This document shows, in pieces, positions 22,350 through 34,305 of a stretch of 64,000 bases of DNA; the first letter of the stretch is position 1; each line of letters opens with the position of its first letter. The notes beneath the pieces were generated by a model. It searched no databases. It saw only the letters and a list, made by a program, of their open reading frames with translations, and had not been told where the DNA came from. A program made the translations under genes and the position numbers. The DNA is from Nepenthes gracilis (lineage: Eukaryota > Streptophyta > Magnoliopsida > Caryophyllales > Nepenthaceae): contig BSYO01000004.1 of NCBI GenBank assembly GCA_033239525.1, positions 21,366,037-21,430,036 of the forward strand, written 5' to 3'.

Positions 22350-23640
22350 GTGAGACCCTGGCTCCCCCATTGGGTTCCTCCTTGCTGCGCTGTCTACAGA
22401 GAATTTGGCTCAGCCCGGAAGGAAGCCGGCTTCTCGTCCTTTTGTATCCCTGGGCAATAATGTTGAAGGATCTATTTATGCTGAAGCGGTGGAGAGATTG
22501 GAGGTGATTCGACCAGCTGTTGGTGTCTCCCTGGCTCTCCCATCGGGTTCCTTGGCAGGTGAGTTTCTTAGCCTCTTTCTGAAGCATCAAGTTTCAGTGT
22601 CTTCTAGCAGTCCCTTGCTCTCCCTTGCGGGGGTTTCGTGGTCTAAAATTGTATAAACTGATGATGGCTTTCGTTGCTCTCAACTTTCTTTCTTTCCCCC
22701 TTGTGTTGATAAGGAGGAAATTATGGAGAAAAAGCTTCCTCTCCCCGTTTTTGAGGCTGATGCCCGCACGCATTGGGGCTAATTTGGACTCTCTCGAGCC
22801 TTGATGAATCTCAATGGATTTTGTCTTCTTTTTTTTACATTTTCCAATGGTGTTGGCATGCGGTCGGAGCTTGACAATGGTCAATGGTTAATTTTAGAAA
22901 CGTCTCAATTTCTTTAGGAATGGAAACCAAGGATGAATTTGTGTAAAAAGGAATATAAAGTTGTGACCCTTCGAGCCAATTTTTATGGAGTTCATCTGAA
23001 ATTCCTCTCCAAGGGGGAATTAGGTTGAATAGTTAGTGCCGTGGGTATCCTTATTCATGCGGATAGGCCGACAGAAATTAGATAGGGTGGACTTCGCTTG
23101 CATTTCTGTCGAAGTTGGAGTCGTTTCTAAGCTGCCAGATGTTATTTAGTTGGTTAGTCGTAATAATCCTTCCTCTGTCGAGGAGGTGGTAGTGGAAATC
23201 CATGTTGAATATTAATGAAAATCGGCTATTTGTTATGTTTGCAAATTCTTTGGACATAAACTTGCCATCTGCCCTTCCCAGTGCAAATAGATTTATAAAC
23301 CTACTGGTAAATTGCTAGAAGATTGGAGCCATGGAGTTCCTCAGGCGATATTAGAGTGCTCTGAGAATCCTGCCATTGCTGGTCATGTAGGATGACCCAA
23401 GTCTGTGGCGACTATTCCATCCTCGAATTCATTTTAGTTGTTGAGTCCTGCCAAGGAGGTAGCTGTAAGACCTCTTGCTCCTGATCCTGTGTACCCTCCC
23501 TGGGAGGGCTCTGGTTTCTGTTCCAGACTTCCAGCTCTTCCCACAAGACAATTGGCCCGTTGAAAGGAACTGTTGTTGCTTAAAAGAAATCTCAGGGGCT
23601 TAAAAGATCTTTCCCCCTTCATCAGGCTAATAAATGACGC
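22350..23640 (+). pseudogene. L1-type LINE ORF1 relic (DUF4283-like region and zinc knuckle)
   Basis: The start region reads PFVSLGNNVEGSIYAEAVER. The middle gives LILETSQF...EWKPRMNLCKKEYKVV and NFYGVHLKFLSKGELG, the family pattern in which W-P-x-F segments precede a KVPVWVxFxGVPLEF-like motif. Near 23231-23272 is a CX2CX3GHX4C knuckle (CYVCKFFGHKLAIC), typical of plant LINE ORF1 (zf-CCHC_4). At least ten stops and several shifts make it non-functional. ORF1 binds LINE RNA in the ribonucleoprotein that drives retrotransposition. The C-terminal part continues at 24688 after an LTR insertion. Confidence 0.75.
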
Positions 23641-23648
23641 GTCTTGGT

Positions 23649-24660
23649 TGTTGGAATATGTTAGAGACTTTTGTCTAATTGGCATATTCTGTGACCATAT
23701 ATATTATTGTATCAATGTCGGGTTGTGGGTTGTCGGGTTAAAGTCCGTTTTTGTCCGGTCCGCGATCGCCTGGAGCTCGCTGGCCGCTCGAGCTGAAAAT
23801 CCAGTAGGTCGCCCGCTCGCCTGTCGCTCGCTAGCCTCTCGAGCCAAAAATCCAGCAGGGTGCCCGCTCGCCTATCGCTCACTAGCCGCTCGAGCCGAAA
23901 ATCCAGTAGGTTGCCCGCTCGCTGCTCACCCTCCGGCCGCCCGCCCACCGCGCGCTGGAGCTGCGCTCAAGCACGCCAGCAACGGGCAAAAATTTTGAAC
24001 GCGTTTTTTGCACCCACTATAAATTCATGCCTTATGTCTTTGAAATCCTAAGCACGCCAGAGCCTCTTTAGAAAGTGTTGGAGCCATTCTACGTGAGAGA
24101 AGAGCCTTCTTCTTCCTTTTTCATCTTGCTCCATTTGAGAAAACCGAACATACTACGATCTACAACGTTGTGCCTCATGTTCTAACGATTTGTCTCTTCG
24201 TTTCTCTTTTCCATTTAACCTTTCCCATCCTTCTACCTTCGTGAAGACGTTGGTTCGTGAAGAAGGAGATCCGATCATGGTTGGCATTCAAGTGGCACGA
24301 GAGAGAAGATTGACGTGAAGACCGGAAATGAGTTCGGTTCCTTTTGTCGCAGCAACCCAAGGAGTTTCTTGGTAGGGATCACGTGGACGGGAGTAAGTCC
24401 GGTTAGATTAGCACATCGCTACCACCCACCTGTAAGTTGATTTTCATAATACATTGCTTCCCTGGCCGTTGAAGCCCGGAGTGTTTTTCTCGATACCGTG
24501 GGTATCGAAGTTTTCACTTCATCACCAAAAATCGCGTCCTTATCTTTATTGCTTATAATTATTTTCTTGTTATCTCACAAGATCTAATTAAATATTCTTT
24601 ACGTGTATTGGATATTTATTTATTTTTGCTTCCGCTATACTTTTAATGGGGTCGAAATTT
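23649..24660 (+). repeat. Copia-like solo LTR inserted in the LINE
   Basis: Begins TGTTGGAATATGTTAGAGAC, a common Ty1/copia LTR start, and carries a TATA-like 'cactataaattcatgcc' at about 24015, a CT-rich leader, and an end region 'ttccgctatacttttaatgg'. The right boundary and target duplication could not be fixed. LINE-type sequence is found on both sides. The 141-codon frame at 23573-23998 spans the junction and is not a gene. Confidence 0.5.
23775..23927 (+). repeat. Three 51-bp GC-rich tandem units in the copia-like LTR
   Basis: Units start 'gctcgctggccgctcgagc' at 23775, 23826 and 23877. The period is a multiple of three, so the array reads as three 17-residue repeats (LAARAENPVG-type). 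Confidence 0.85.
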
Positions 24661-24687
24661 GATTGTTCACGTTAGCACATAACGTGC

Positions 24688-25030
24688 TTTTTCAGAATAT
24701 TTGAGATCTCAATGCTACAGAAAGAGCCTGCACAGTGAGAGAGTTTATTATGTCCTCTAATCTTAAGATTTGTGGCCCGGTGGAGACTAGGGTTCGACCC
24801 TCTAATGTGGGCCCTATTGCTTACTCTATCGCTTGTGGTTGGTTTTGGGCTATGAATCATTGTCTCACCCAAGGCGTTCATATCTGAAATGAGTAGGATC
24901 CTTCGTTGGTGGTTTTCTCTGATCTTGAGATTCCTGGCAAATTGTCTTCGGTATTGTCATTGAGCTAGTGCACAGAACGAGAATTTGCTGCTCCTTCATG
25001 TACAGAGATCGCTCCATCAAAGGCATGTGT
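24688..25030 (+). pseudogene. LINE ORF1 relic, C-terminal continuation
   Basis: Protein-like frame with pieces SNLKICGPVETRVRPSNVGP and FSDLEIPGKLSSVLSLS. It is placed as LINE ORF1 tail by position between the upstream ORF1 knuckle and the LINE endonuclease fragment at 30674. It is cut at 25031 by a gypsy LTR. Confidence 0.4.
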
Positions 25031-28000
25031 TGTCACATTCCTCACCCCAAAATTTATTTCATAGTCTGAAGTTAATATAAATCAGATTTTACCTTTAAAA
25101 CCCAAAAATCTAGTGTTTATTCCACTGATTTAAAGCTAAAATTGACACTAATACGTAAACCTGTAATCAAGTGCCGTTAAATGGCATGAAATATCCAAAT
25201 TAATAATGATTAAATTACAAGACTCAAAAGTCATAACCTAATGAGGCTTTGAACATCAACTACTAAATGACCTTAAATAATACGTAAAGAAAAAGTATCT
25301 TAACTAATATTAGAATATCAAAATTAACTTTCAAAATCTAAAATCGAAATTAAACATTTTCAAAAGTAATGACCAAACATAAAAGATCCCTATCATCATC
25401 ATCAACCAGGTACAACATTAACTAAAGTAACTAAAAATTAAAAGTTAAAGTCCTAACCCGTTAAATTACAATAAAACATTAATTCATTCTAAGATCCTAT
25501 AAAACCTAACTTTCAAATTGCAATTCCCTCGATCCCAATCTCTTGTAAGGTTATCCAAGCTTGTTAATCTGAAGAGTTTGCAAAAATAAATATAAGAATG
25601 AGCTTAATGCTCAATAAAGCATATATATTTTCATATGTAGATATATACTGAACAAAACTTGTTAGAATTATGATATGATCAAATTTTCAAAAAGTCAATA
25701 GCATCAATTTTTGAGTAAATCATGCAAAAGTCGATACTAAAGATTATATAGGCCAAAATCTATATAAATACATAAATCATGCCAAAATCTATACAAATAT
25801 ATAAATCATGCTAAATTATGTAGAAATGCATAAATCATGCTAACATATAAAGTGACTAATGATCAATGATGTCCTCACCAATAAACGGTGAATATTAAAA
25901 TTTAGGTTATAATTTTTTTCATATTACCGAAAGGTTATACGCCACTATTTACGACCCCGGGTGGGCCGACTACATATAATCCCTATAATTAGGTCAAACG
26001 CCACTTTTCTTACCTGTGGATGATAAGTTTGACATTTGACTTACTAATAATATATAAAGATATGTTCGAATATATTAAATTAGTTCTTTACAATGGTTCA
26101 AACTTATTCAAATTAAAAACAATACTCAAATATCAACATTTTTTATTTTTCTCATATTAGAGAAAATAACTTTCTTCATCAAAGCTTATCTGGAGTTTTC
26201 TTCATTTTTCTTTCAAATATATGGCATGCAATAAAAATTATCAATATATAGGAATTTTAATCTACAATTTAAAGACATGTTAAAATATACTATAGAAATA
26301 TAGGAAATTAATATAGTTTATATAATTTTTTCAATACTTTTGATGGGTATACCAATAATGGGCTGGCCCCAAAAGTCAACAGAGGCCCAAAACGACGGCC
26401 AACACTTTAACGGCCCGCATGAAATGGGTGCCTCAAGAAAACAGCCCAAGAGGGGGGGCCGGACGCCAACGCCGGGCGTTAATGTCGGATCGCCGCACGC
26501 AGACGGTCAACTCCAATATAAATGCTGCGTCTTGCACTGGGGCCCAAAGGAGGCTTTTCTACAAGACGGGGCCCTGGTCCATTCGAGCCCGTAATCCATG
26601 GGCGGCCAAGAACGGCTCTCCGGGCATTTTCACGATCCCGGTTGGCACCAAAAAGGATATTGACAATATCGGGCGCCTTCACATAAGGAAGGCGCAGATT
26701 TTCCCAAACTTATTAGAATAACATGAAGGAAAGAGTCCGATTTGGAAAGTTGTTGGCCGCCTCAGAAGGAAACTATCCTTCATAGCTTGGCAACTGGCAT
26801 CTGCCCCGAAAGGCAAGCCAGCCAAGAATTATGCATGGGATCTCTCCTTCCAAAGAGGGAAGATCGTCCTCTCCACCATTAATAAGCCATTGAATCACCA
26901 TTCAATGCACGCTTTCAATCACGCACACTTTCGATTCCTTACACATACGCCGTCTAAAACGCAAAACAAGTGCTATCAGTGAATTTCTTTTTCTGCTATT
27001 GAAGCTACCAGAATTGCTCAAGCTTTTTGCTACACAAAACACACTCACCATCATTCCTAAGGCAAACAAGCGCGCCTCTCACGGCCGTTTACTGCCTTCC
27101 CACCTCCCAGATTCAAGAAGGCGTCCACGTCTCTCTTTCGTCTGGAAAAAACACTCTCTTTATCTCTCTCTTTCGCTCAATTTCGACGATGGGAAAGTGT
27201 TTTTCCGCGGGACTACTTTCCTCCGACACACCGACCTCCTATTCTATTTGGTGTGTAGTGATCCAACTCGGAATGGAGCCAAAGCCACGATAAAAGGATC
27301 ATCCGAATTCAAGTTTAACGCATCAAATACTTTCTTATATTTAAAACTATATATGTTGTAATTTAAGACATATAGAAGCTTATATTTAAAATTTAAAGAC
27401 ATATAGGAACATTAAGTAGGATTTAAAGGCATGTAAGAGTTTTATTATAGAAGTTCACAACTTAAACATGTTTTATATAGATTTAAGACTCATTTTAAAT
27501 GAGTGTAGAATTTCAAGTATGCAAGTATAAAACAATTTAAGTACAAAAGTGAGAAGTATATGAATATTTGGAATAAAAAATATTCAACGATTAAAAGAAA
27601 GATAAGCAATAAGAGAATAAATGGTCTTAATGCACTTGCTTTCACATTATTTTAACAAATGATCTTTTGATTTCATCTTAGATCTCCCTTTTCCTTTCTC
27701 TTTCTTCTTCTCTCTATTTTCCTCCTCTTTCTCTCTCTTCTCTCAAAAATCAGATAGAAATGAATAAAAAATTGGCACATGAGTGCACTTAGGCATTGAG
27801 GTGTAATCCATACCGTGTACGAGCGCTCATCGGATGCACATCAGGCGTCGACATTTTATCATAAAATGCATGTGTGCAACTCAAACTTATTTTAGGTATG
27901 GAGATTTTGTCTAAGACATGCTCCTCCGTGGGTCAAGTGCAGGTCAGATACCACCCGGCTTAATTTATTCCAGCTCAAAAATTAATGTTTAACCCCTCAT

Positions 28001-28073
28001 TTAACTTTGAGATTTCATTGATTTAATTAAATTAATCATTATCACAATAATATTTTGGGATTCATATCTTACA
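25031..28073 (-). repeat. 3' LTR of the gag-only gypsy element, with insertion
   Basis: Matches 29034-30673 in blocks ('ttaatataaatcagattttacc' region, 'tacataaatcatgccaaaat' sub-repeats near 25770-25850, and the 27360-27600 block). It ends TTACA followed by a purine tract on the minus strand. About 2.05 kb without the insertion. Confidence 0.75.
26341..27325. mobile_element. 985-bp GC-richer insertion with TGATG/CATCA ends and exact 8-bp target duplication
   Basis: Flanked by aatacttt at 26333-26340 and at 27326-27333. The ends are TGATGGGTAT and, inverted, TGATGCGTTA (8 of 9 matching in the first nine). Composition is near 50 percent GC in an LTR of about 25 percent. The interior has a TATA-like 'ccaatataaatgctgcg' (about 26513) and leader-like CT-rich sequence near 27130-27180 but no credible protein. 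The 8-bp duplication points to a hAT-like non-autonomous DNA element. TG...CA ends would also suit a solo LTR, but those normally duplicate 4-6 bp. Confidence 0.65.
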
Positions 28074-29033
28074 TTTTTTTCTATTTATAAAAATTTCATC
28101 CTTAAAATTTGTGTATCTCAATAAGCAACAAGATTAATATCTATATAGGTCCACCACACTCTGTTGTGCTACTCTAATATATTCTCCCTAGAAGTTAGAC
28201 CAAAATCTTAACATATGTCAAATTATCATCAATCATCATCCATATCTTGATCATTATTAAATGGCTTATTATCTCTAATGACTTTTGACTTGTCAAATTT
28301 AATTCTCTCTTGCTCCTATTCAAAGAGCAAGCTCAATTGAGCACTTCACCATATGTTCTTAATCTTAAAGTCACTAACTTCTTTCAAATGGTGTCATTCA
28401 ACTCTTAGTAAAAATTTTCTAGCCCTCCTAGCTTCATCCATCACAATATGTGGGCCAAATTAAGACAATTCCATAAGCCTTGAGTCATACTTTGATACTG
28501 TCCTATTTTCTTATCTAAGGAAGGCAAATTAATCCTCCTATTCACGAATGCTTATCAAAAATATTTCTACATAAAAGCTTCCACAAAGACATTCCAAAAG
28601 ATCTCCTTATTCTCCAAACCCAAAATCTTCTTTTTTATAGCTCAGCAATGCTTTGCATCTCACTCAAACTTATAAGCAACAAGTTTGACTTTATCCTCCT
28701 CAAGACGATCACTTCTAAAACTTTCTCAATTTGTCGAGTGCAACTCTCCTCCTTCGTCACATTAGAGTCACCCAAAAATTTCAGTACTCGCTCATTGGTA
28801 TACTGGTCGTACACTGTCATCACAACCCCTTGATTTACAGTAGTCAGCTCTAGATTTGGCAGCGCTTGGGCTATCCTTTCCATTGCTTCCACCATTCTTG
28901 CCATTACCATAAGGAATTCATCTTCCCTGTTTGTACTTTATTCTGCTCTACTATGTCCAGCTAACATTTTCGAACCTATCATAAAACAATTTAACCAATT
29001 CAAATCTTCAAATCAAATAAAATGCTTTTCTTA
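28074..29033 (-). pseudogene. Gypsy gag remains
   Basis: The minus-strand frame 28910-28635 contains KFLGDSN...TRQIEKVLEVI, matching the gypsy gag pattern FxG...AExWxxxIEKIFEVxG. Downstream pieces match the following gag segment in other frames. Stops and shifts are frequent. No zinc knuckle, protease or RT sequence follows before the 3' end of the element. Confidence 0.65.
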
Positions 29034-30673
29034 TAACTTCCACACTCCTCCGATCCTAGAATTGAATTTATTTATTCTATAATCTAAAATTAATTTAAAT
29101 CAGATTTTATTTTAAAGACCCAAAAATTATATTGTTTATTTCACCAATTTAAAACTCAAACCGACACCGTGATGCAAACTTACAGTCATACTATAAAATG
29201 GCTTGGAATATCAAAATTAATAATGATCAAACTATAGGACCCAAATGCCATACCGCAAACTTTAAATATCGACTACTAAATAATCTCAAATCATATGTAA
29301 GAAAAAAAGAATTTAAACTAATATCAAAGTATAAAACTAACTTCTAAAATCTAAAATCAAACTTAAACATTTTTTAAAGTAATGACCAAATGTAAACATA
29401 TTCGTCATTATTATCAATTGGATACAATATTAATTGAAATAACTAAAGATTGAAAATTAATATCCTGAATCATTAAATTATATTAAAATATTAAATCATT
29501 CTAACATTCTAAAAGCTAACTTCCGAATAATAATTCACTCGATTCTAATGTCCTACAAGGTAGTTCGAACTCACTAATGTGGAGGGTTAGCAAACATAAA
29601 GATAAGAATGAGCAATGAGCAAGGGGATAACCGGCTCCAAGAGATGGGAAAAACTATTCAAACCGTGGATATCTTATCCAAGTAAAACATACTAGAATGG
29701 TTTGTCACAGCTAATAATATTAATTTTTTAAGTCATGCGTGATAAACCCCAAGAATTATTATAAAGCTAATAAAAATAATAAACCTCCACATTTATAAAG
29801 GATGCCAAAATCATCCAAAAAACAAATAAAAATCATGCCAAAATCAAAATAAAGAGACCAAGGAAAAAAGTTTACCAACAAATGAGTAACGGAGAAATGT
29901 TTCCATATAGTCAAAAACCATACGTTACTATTTATAGCCCATGAGTGAATTGACATGTAGAAATAGATAGCATGTAGAAATATTGAAGTTAAAAAGTTAG
30001 AAACTGAACATAGTATATGTAATTTTTGTCAAATATAAAACTTATATGAATAATTATGTGGTAATTCGAAACATACAAAAACTTAAATTTTAAATTCGGA
30101 GACATGTAGAAATATTAAACATGATTTAAAGGCATGCAAAAATATTATTGCAAAAATTCAATAATTAAATATAATTTGTACAAATTTAAAACATATTTCA
30201 TAAAAATTTATTAAATGTGAGTGGGATTCTATATGTACAAAGTTTAAGATAATTTAAGTATGAAATTAAAATATGTATGAACATTTAGAGTAAAAATCCA
30301 AACAATCAAGATAATAAAGACCATCTCACTCCAAGACCTCTTGATTTCACCTTAAATCTCGGGACATCCTCTTCTCTTTAAGCACACTCAAAACTCAAAT
30401 AAAAATGACCTAAAATCAATCAAAGGGCCTATTTATAGAACATTTAATCCACTGCATTGTAGCGTAATACACACGCACAGTGTCCCCAATAGGGACCAAA
30501 ATTTTATCTTTCTATATATCTCTAGCAATGGATATTCGCCTAAAACGTGCTCATGGAGAGGCTAATTTAACTTATTTTAATTTGAAACTTCCGCCCGTAA
30601 ATCTCCGACGAAAATTTATTAGTTTAACTAATTATTCATCATTAAAATAGTCTTTTAGGATTTATACCTTGTA
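29034..30673 (-). repeat. 5' LTR of the gag-only gypsy element
   Basis: About 1.64 kb. Left edge 'cacactcctccgatcctag' parallels the 25031 end; right edge 'ataccttgta' parallels 'atatcttaca' with transitions only. A TATA-like 'gggcctatttatagaac' occurs at about 30425. Confidence 0.7.
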
Positions 30674-30922
30674 GATGTGGCCTATGGAATGTGAATCTAA
30701 CTAACTGCAATGAGGACCTCCCTGGGCTTTTCTTGGTAATTTTAATGTGGTGCTACATGACTATGAGGTATTGGGTGGCCATGTCACATAGGCAAGATCC
30801 AAGGAGCTTACTCGGTGCCTCTCCAACTCTAGTCTCGAGGACCTCAATTTTGAAGGGTCTTCATTCATACGGTGCAATCAGCATGATGGTTGGATCAGCC
30901 TCCGTAAGAAATTGGACAATGC
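30674..30922 (+). pseudogene. LINE ORF2 endonuclease fragment
   Basis: The frame at 30720 reads PWAFLGNFNVVLHDYEVLGG, matching the plant L1 endonuclease motif PWxxxGDFNVVLxxxExxGG. The catalytic Asp of GDFN is Asn here. Further on, SNSSLEDLNFEGSSF fits the following SxLxDLGFxGxxFTW segment. Only about 80 codons remain. Confidence 0.75.
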
Positions 30923-31735
30923 ATATATGTTTTCATATGTGGATATATACCGAGTAAAACATACTAGAATGATGTTATGATCAACAGCTAATAATATTAA
31001 TTTTCGAGTAAGTCATGCGAAACCCAAGAATAAAGATCATGCAGGCTAAAATTTTTACATGTACATAAATCATGCCAAAATCTGTATAAATACATAAATC
31101 ATGCCAAAATTTATACAAATATATAAATCATGCCAAAATCATCGGAGGATGGACATTGTTGATTATTTTTTGAATCTTTTAAAGAGACCCAAGGAATGAT
31201 TAGTGTTTTTTTTTACCAACAAATGGGTTTCTGATTTTTTTTAAAGGTCCTAGGAATGTTTCTCATATAGTGCTGAAAAACCAGAATAGGCGTCACATTA
31301 TTCACAACCCATTCCAAAGGAGTGCTCCTTCAAAATTGACATTTTAGAGCTATTGCTTGCAGTAATAGCAAATATTATATCCTTCTCTCCCAAGGGCTTC
31401 CATAATTGCTATTTAAATAAAGGTCCTAAATTATTAGAAATTGACATCATAAAAAGACTTAGTGGAATGGGAACTGCTGTTTTGAAACATAGCTGTGTTT
31501 TTATGTAATTTTGTTCTTTAAATCAATGGAAAGGTTCTCTTTAAAGCTAGGAGATGAATAATTATATGGTATCTTCTTGTTTTGTGTATGAGACATTATT
31601 AATGTTAAAAACAATCTAAACTTTAAAAGCCTTTCTGTGTGACCTCCTCCTTTTTGACATCAGCAGTAGAAATATTAAACATGATTTAAAGGCATGCGGA
31701 AAATATTATTTTGGCCTTAAAATTCAATAATTAAA
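30923..31735 (-). repeat. Third, rearranged copy of the gag-only element's LTR
   Basis: 30923-31140 matches 25615-25850, including the 'aaatcatgccaaaatctat' sub-repeats. 31190-31350 matches about 29850-29965. 31667-31730 matches 'agaaatattaaacatgattt' at about 30110. Unrelated sequence (about 31350-31665) interrupts it. Confidence 0.6.
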
Positions 31736-33289
31736 TCATTGGTTTTAGAATTGGTTCTCTTTTGTGTGCCTAATCACTAGTTTCATGGGCCGCCCGTGGC
31801 ATTTTCTACTGGGCTGGTGCACGACTCTGATATGGGCTATGCTATGGTTGACACAACACGAGATCTTTGAGGACTCGACGCAACATAACACTTAGCCCAC
31901 TTATGACAGGTCAAACTAAAAAAAATAAAAATATATTATGAACAAATAATGTTAAAAATAAGATTAAAAAATTAAAATCCACAAAATTTTTTGAATAAAT
32001 AAACCATATTTTATTTATTTTATCAAATATTTAATGTTATAGTTTACAAAAGTTAAAAAAATACATTTAAAATATCTGCTTGTAAGAGATCCCATCCCAT
32101 TGATGTGCATGTGGAAAATATGAGCTTGTAAGTCTTTTATCAATTCAAAATTTTAAATTCTAATCGACTATTTGTAAAGTTGGAAATGTCGTTGGATTAC
32201 AAATAGTGAAAAAATTTAGTCAATATTATATTTTTATTAATTAGATGTAATCCACGCTGAGTCCTTTCCAAAGAAAGTAAATTTCATCTATTGGGAGGTC
32301 CAATATTGCCTTCGCTGCTGCTTTTTTTTGTACTGGACTAGACAATTAAGGTATTAACTATAGTGCATGTAAGTTGTGTATTGCAAGCAAGTTTTGATGG
32401 ACTAGTGCCTTCATTTCTTCTACAATAATGGTTATCTCTATGTTGGCATAGAATTTTTTTATGATAGATATACCCATATTCAAATTCATACGGGTTCATA
32501 ATTGTAACTAAATAAGCTAGTATTAGAGGATTTACTCAATATTTTAAAATTTTTTCTAAAAAAATATTTAAATATTATGCCATTAAATATATATTTTTTA
32601 AATATATTTAAATATTTATTTAAAATTATTTCTCTAAATGTTATATTAACCTCAATAACCGGTATTTTACAGCAAAAATTATAATCATTTTGATGAAACG
32701 CAAAACTATCAGTAAATGGTAATAATTAGCTCAACTATAAATTTAATATTGTATAATAGGTACTTGTAAATTTATCTATACAAATTAAAATATTTCAAAA
32801 AAATATTTAATCAGTTCAATTATTTTTTAATCAATATTCCTAATTGGTTCGGCCGTTGAAATATTTTCGTTTGTTATGGAAAATGGCTTAAACAAAACAA
32901 AAAAGGTATGTGATGTCCAACATTAGTTAAGCAAGATTCTATCGTATTGCGCAATTGATCTTCATTTTCTTATAATTGAGTTTGTTCTATTTGTATGCTA
33001 TTTGGAACAGCTACTTTTGAAAAATATTCTAATAAATGAAATAATATCTTCTTAATTTTTTCATATAAGGAGAAATAAATCGTAAAATACTCTTGACACA
33101 AAAGTTAAAAATATGGCATGTATATTTCATCTGAAATAATTTACCATTTAAAATTAATACATCTCTAAATCTAAATTATTGAACAGATCTGGGAGCCGCT
33201 TGATCTCGCCTAATAGGTTAAATTAAGGCAGGTCTGGTCTTTATTATTTTAAACCTGGATCCTGCACACCACAACTAACAAATAAGAGG
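31736..33289. other. AT-rich sequence, no gene seen
   Basis: No frame longer than 60 codons and no repeat partner noticed. A GC-richer block (31770-31900) may be a further element remnant. Confidence 0.4.
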
Positions 33290-34305
33290 TCAGATGATGG
33301 TAGAACTCACTTTCCGATATATCCTCCAACGCTTAAGTCAGAAATCTTTCTTAGTTAAATAGAAAAATGGGAGGATGAGAAAATAATGCGTTGGCGCATG
33401 TATAAGGGGATCGAGTATTTGATTGAGAGTTAGGTTATGATAGGTACGCTCAATGGGTGAGCTACTTAGAGAGAGGCGTACTCAATTGGGAGTGGCTTGG
33501 ATAGGTGCGCTCACCTAGGAACGGCTTAAAGAAGTGCACTCGACGGGAAGCAATTTAAAGAGGTGCGCTCGACGGGTAACAGCTTAGAAAGGTGTGCTCA
33601 ACGAGGAGTGGCTTAAAGAGGTGAGCTCAATAGGAAGCAGCTTGTAAAGAGAGAGGTGCGCTCAACCCAGAGCAGTTTAAATAGGTGCATTCGCCTAGGA
33701 GCGGCTTGCAGAAGTGTGCTCGACGAGGACACTAGTCAACCTAGGAGCAGTTTTATAGCTTGTAGAGAGATTCTCATGGCAACAGGCTAGCCATCGTCGT
33801 CTGTAAATCATGCTTCTACAGGTGTGAGGGACCACTTGGTGGCAGTGGTCTACCGAGCTTATTTGCTGAATTTGACCTGACTGTTTCGCGTCCGTAGGTT
33901 CGTCCCAAAGCCGTCCTTAGTGGCCCATACATCGTTGGGTCGTTCTGGGCCATTCCGTCATGGGCTTTATAATATCTCGGTTAGATATTATATAATAAAT
34001 ATATAATATAAATAAAATAAAATAATAATTTTATTATTATGCAGGAGCTATGCAGGATTTGGCGCAGTATCACATTCTATTGGTAAGCATTTTATCCTTA
34101 CGACTATTTGGGAGTAAATAATGATTTTGTGTTCGAACGGTGTCCGATAAGATCCTACGCGGGTCGATTTTAATTTGTCGGGTCCTGTGTATTTGGTTTG
34201 TCACACATAAATTTTTCGATTTCAACATTATTTAATGAAATTATTTGGAGTTTTAAATGTATGAAAAATAATTAATTAGACCTGTTAAGATCCGAATTCG
34301 TGACA
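33290..34305 (+). repeat. Gypsy-type LTR, plus orientation (likely solo or truncated)
   Basis: The end 'aagatccgaattcgtgaca' at 34287-34305 and the block 'tcgggtcctgtgtatttgg' (about 34179) are the reverse complement of the corresponding ends of the first gypsy family (11169-11300). No primer-binding site follows, so it is solo or broken. The left end is uncertain. Confidence 0.6.
33435..33745 (+). repeat. About ten 29-bp tandem units in the LTR
   Basis: Units of the form 'aggtgcgctcgacgggaagc' plus about nine bases (agctta(a/g)ag). Several are exactly 29 bp and two are extended by a few bases. All are moderately diverged. Confidence 0.8.

Larger units (their letters stand above)
25031..30673 (-). 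mobile_element. Second gypsy element, gag-only deletion derivative, minus strand
   Basis: The 3' LTR is 25031-28073 (including a 985-bp insertion), the interior 28074-29033 and the 5' LTR 29034-30673. The interior encodes only gag pieces and then jumps to the standard 3'-end sequence ('aaatttcatccttaaaattt' on the plus strand), with no pol. The plus-strand ends are tgtcacattcc (25031) and catatcttaca (28073). LINE sequence lies on both outer sides, so it inserted into a LINE copy. A convincing target duplication was not found (flanks tgtgt and gatgt). Confidence 0.75.

Noticed and set aside
23573..23998. 141-codon frame ending in repeated AARAENPVG units
   Set aside because: It crosses the junction between the LINE relic and the copia-like LTR, and the repeats are a 51-bp minisatellite.
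26340..27361. Several open frames up to 120 codons
   Set aside because: They lie in the 985-bp insertion, overlap each other, and contain no recognisable domain. GC richness alone lengthens frames here.
33435..33745. Regular short direct repeats reminiscent of a CRISPR array
   Set aside because: Units are contiguous without unique spacers, diverged, and inside a plant LTR.
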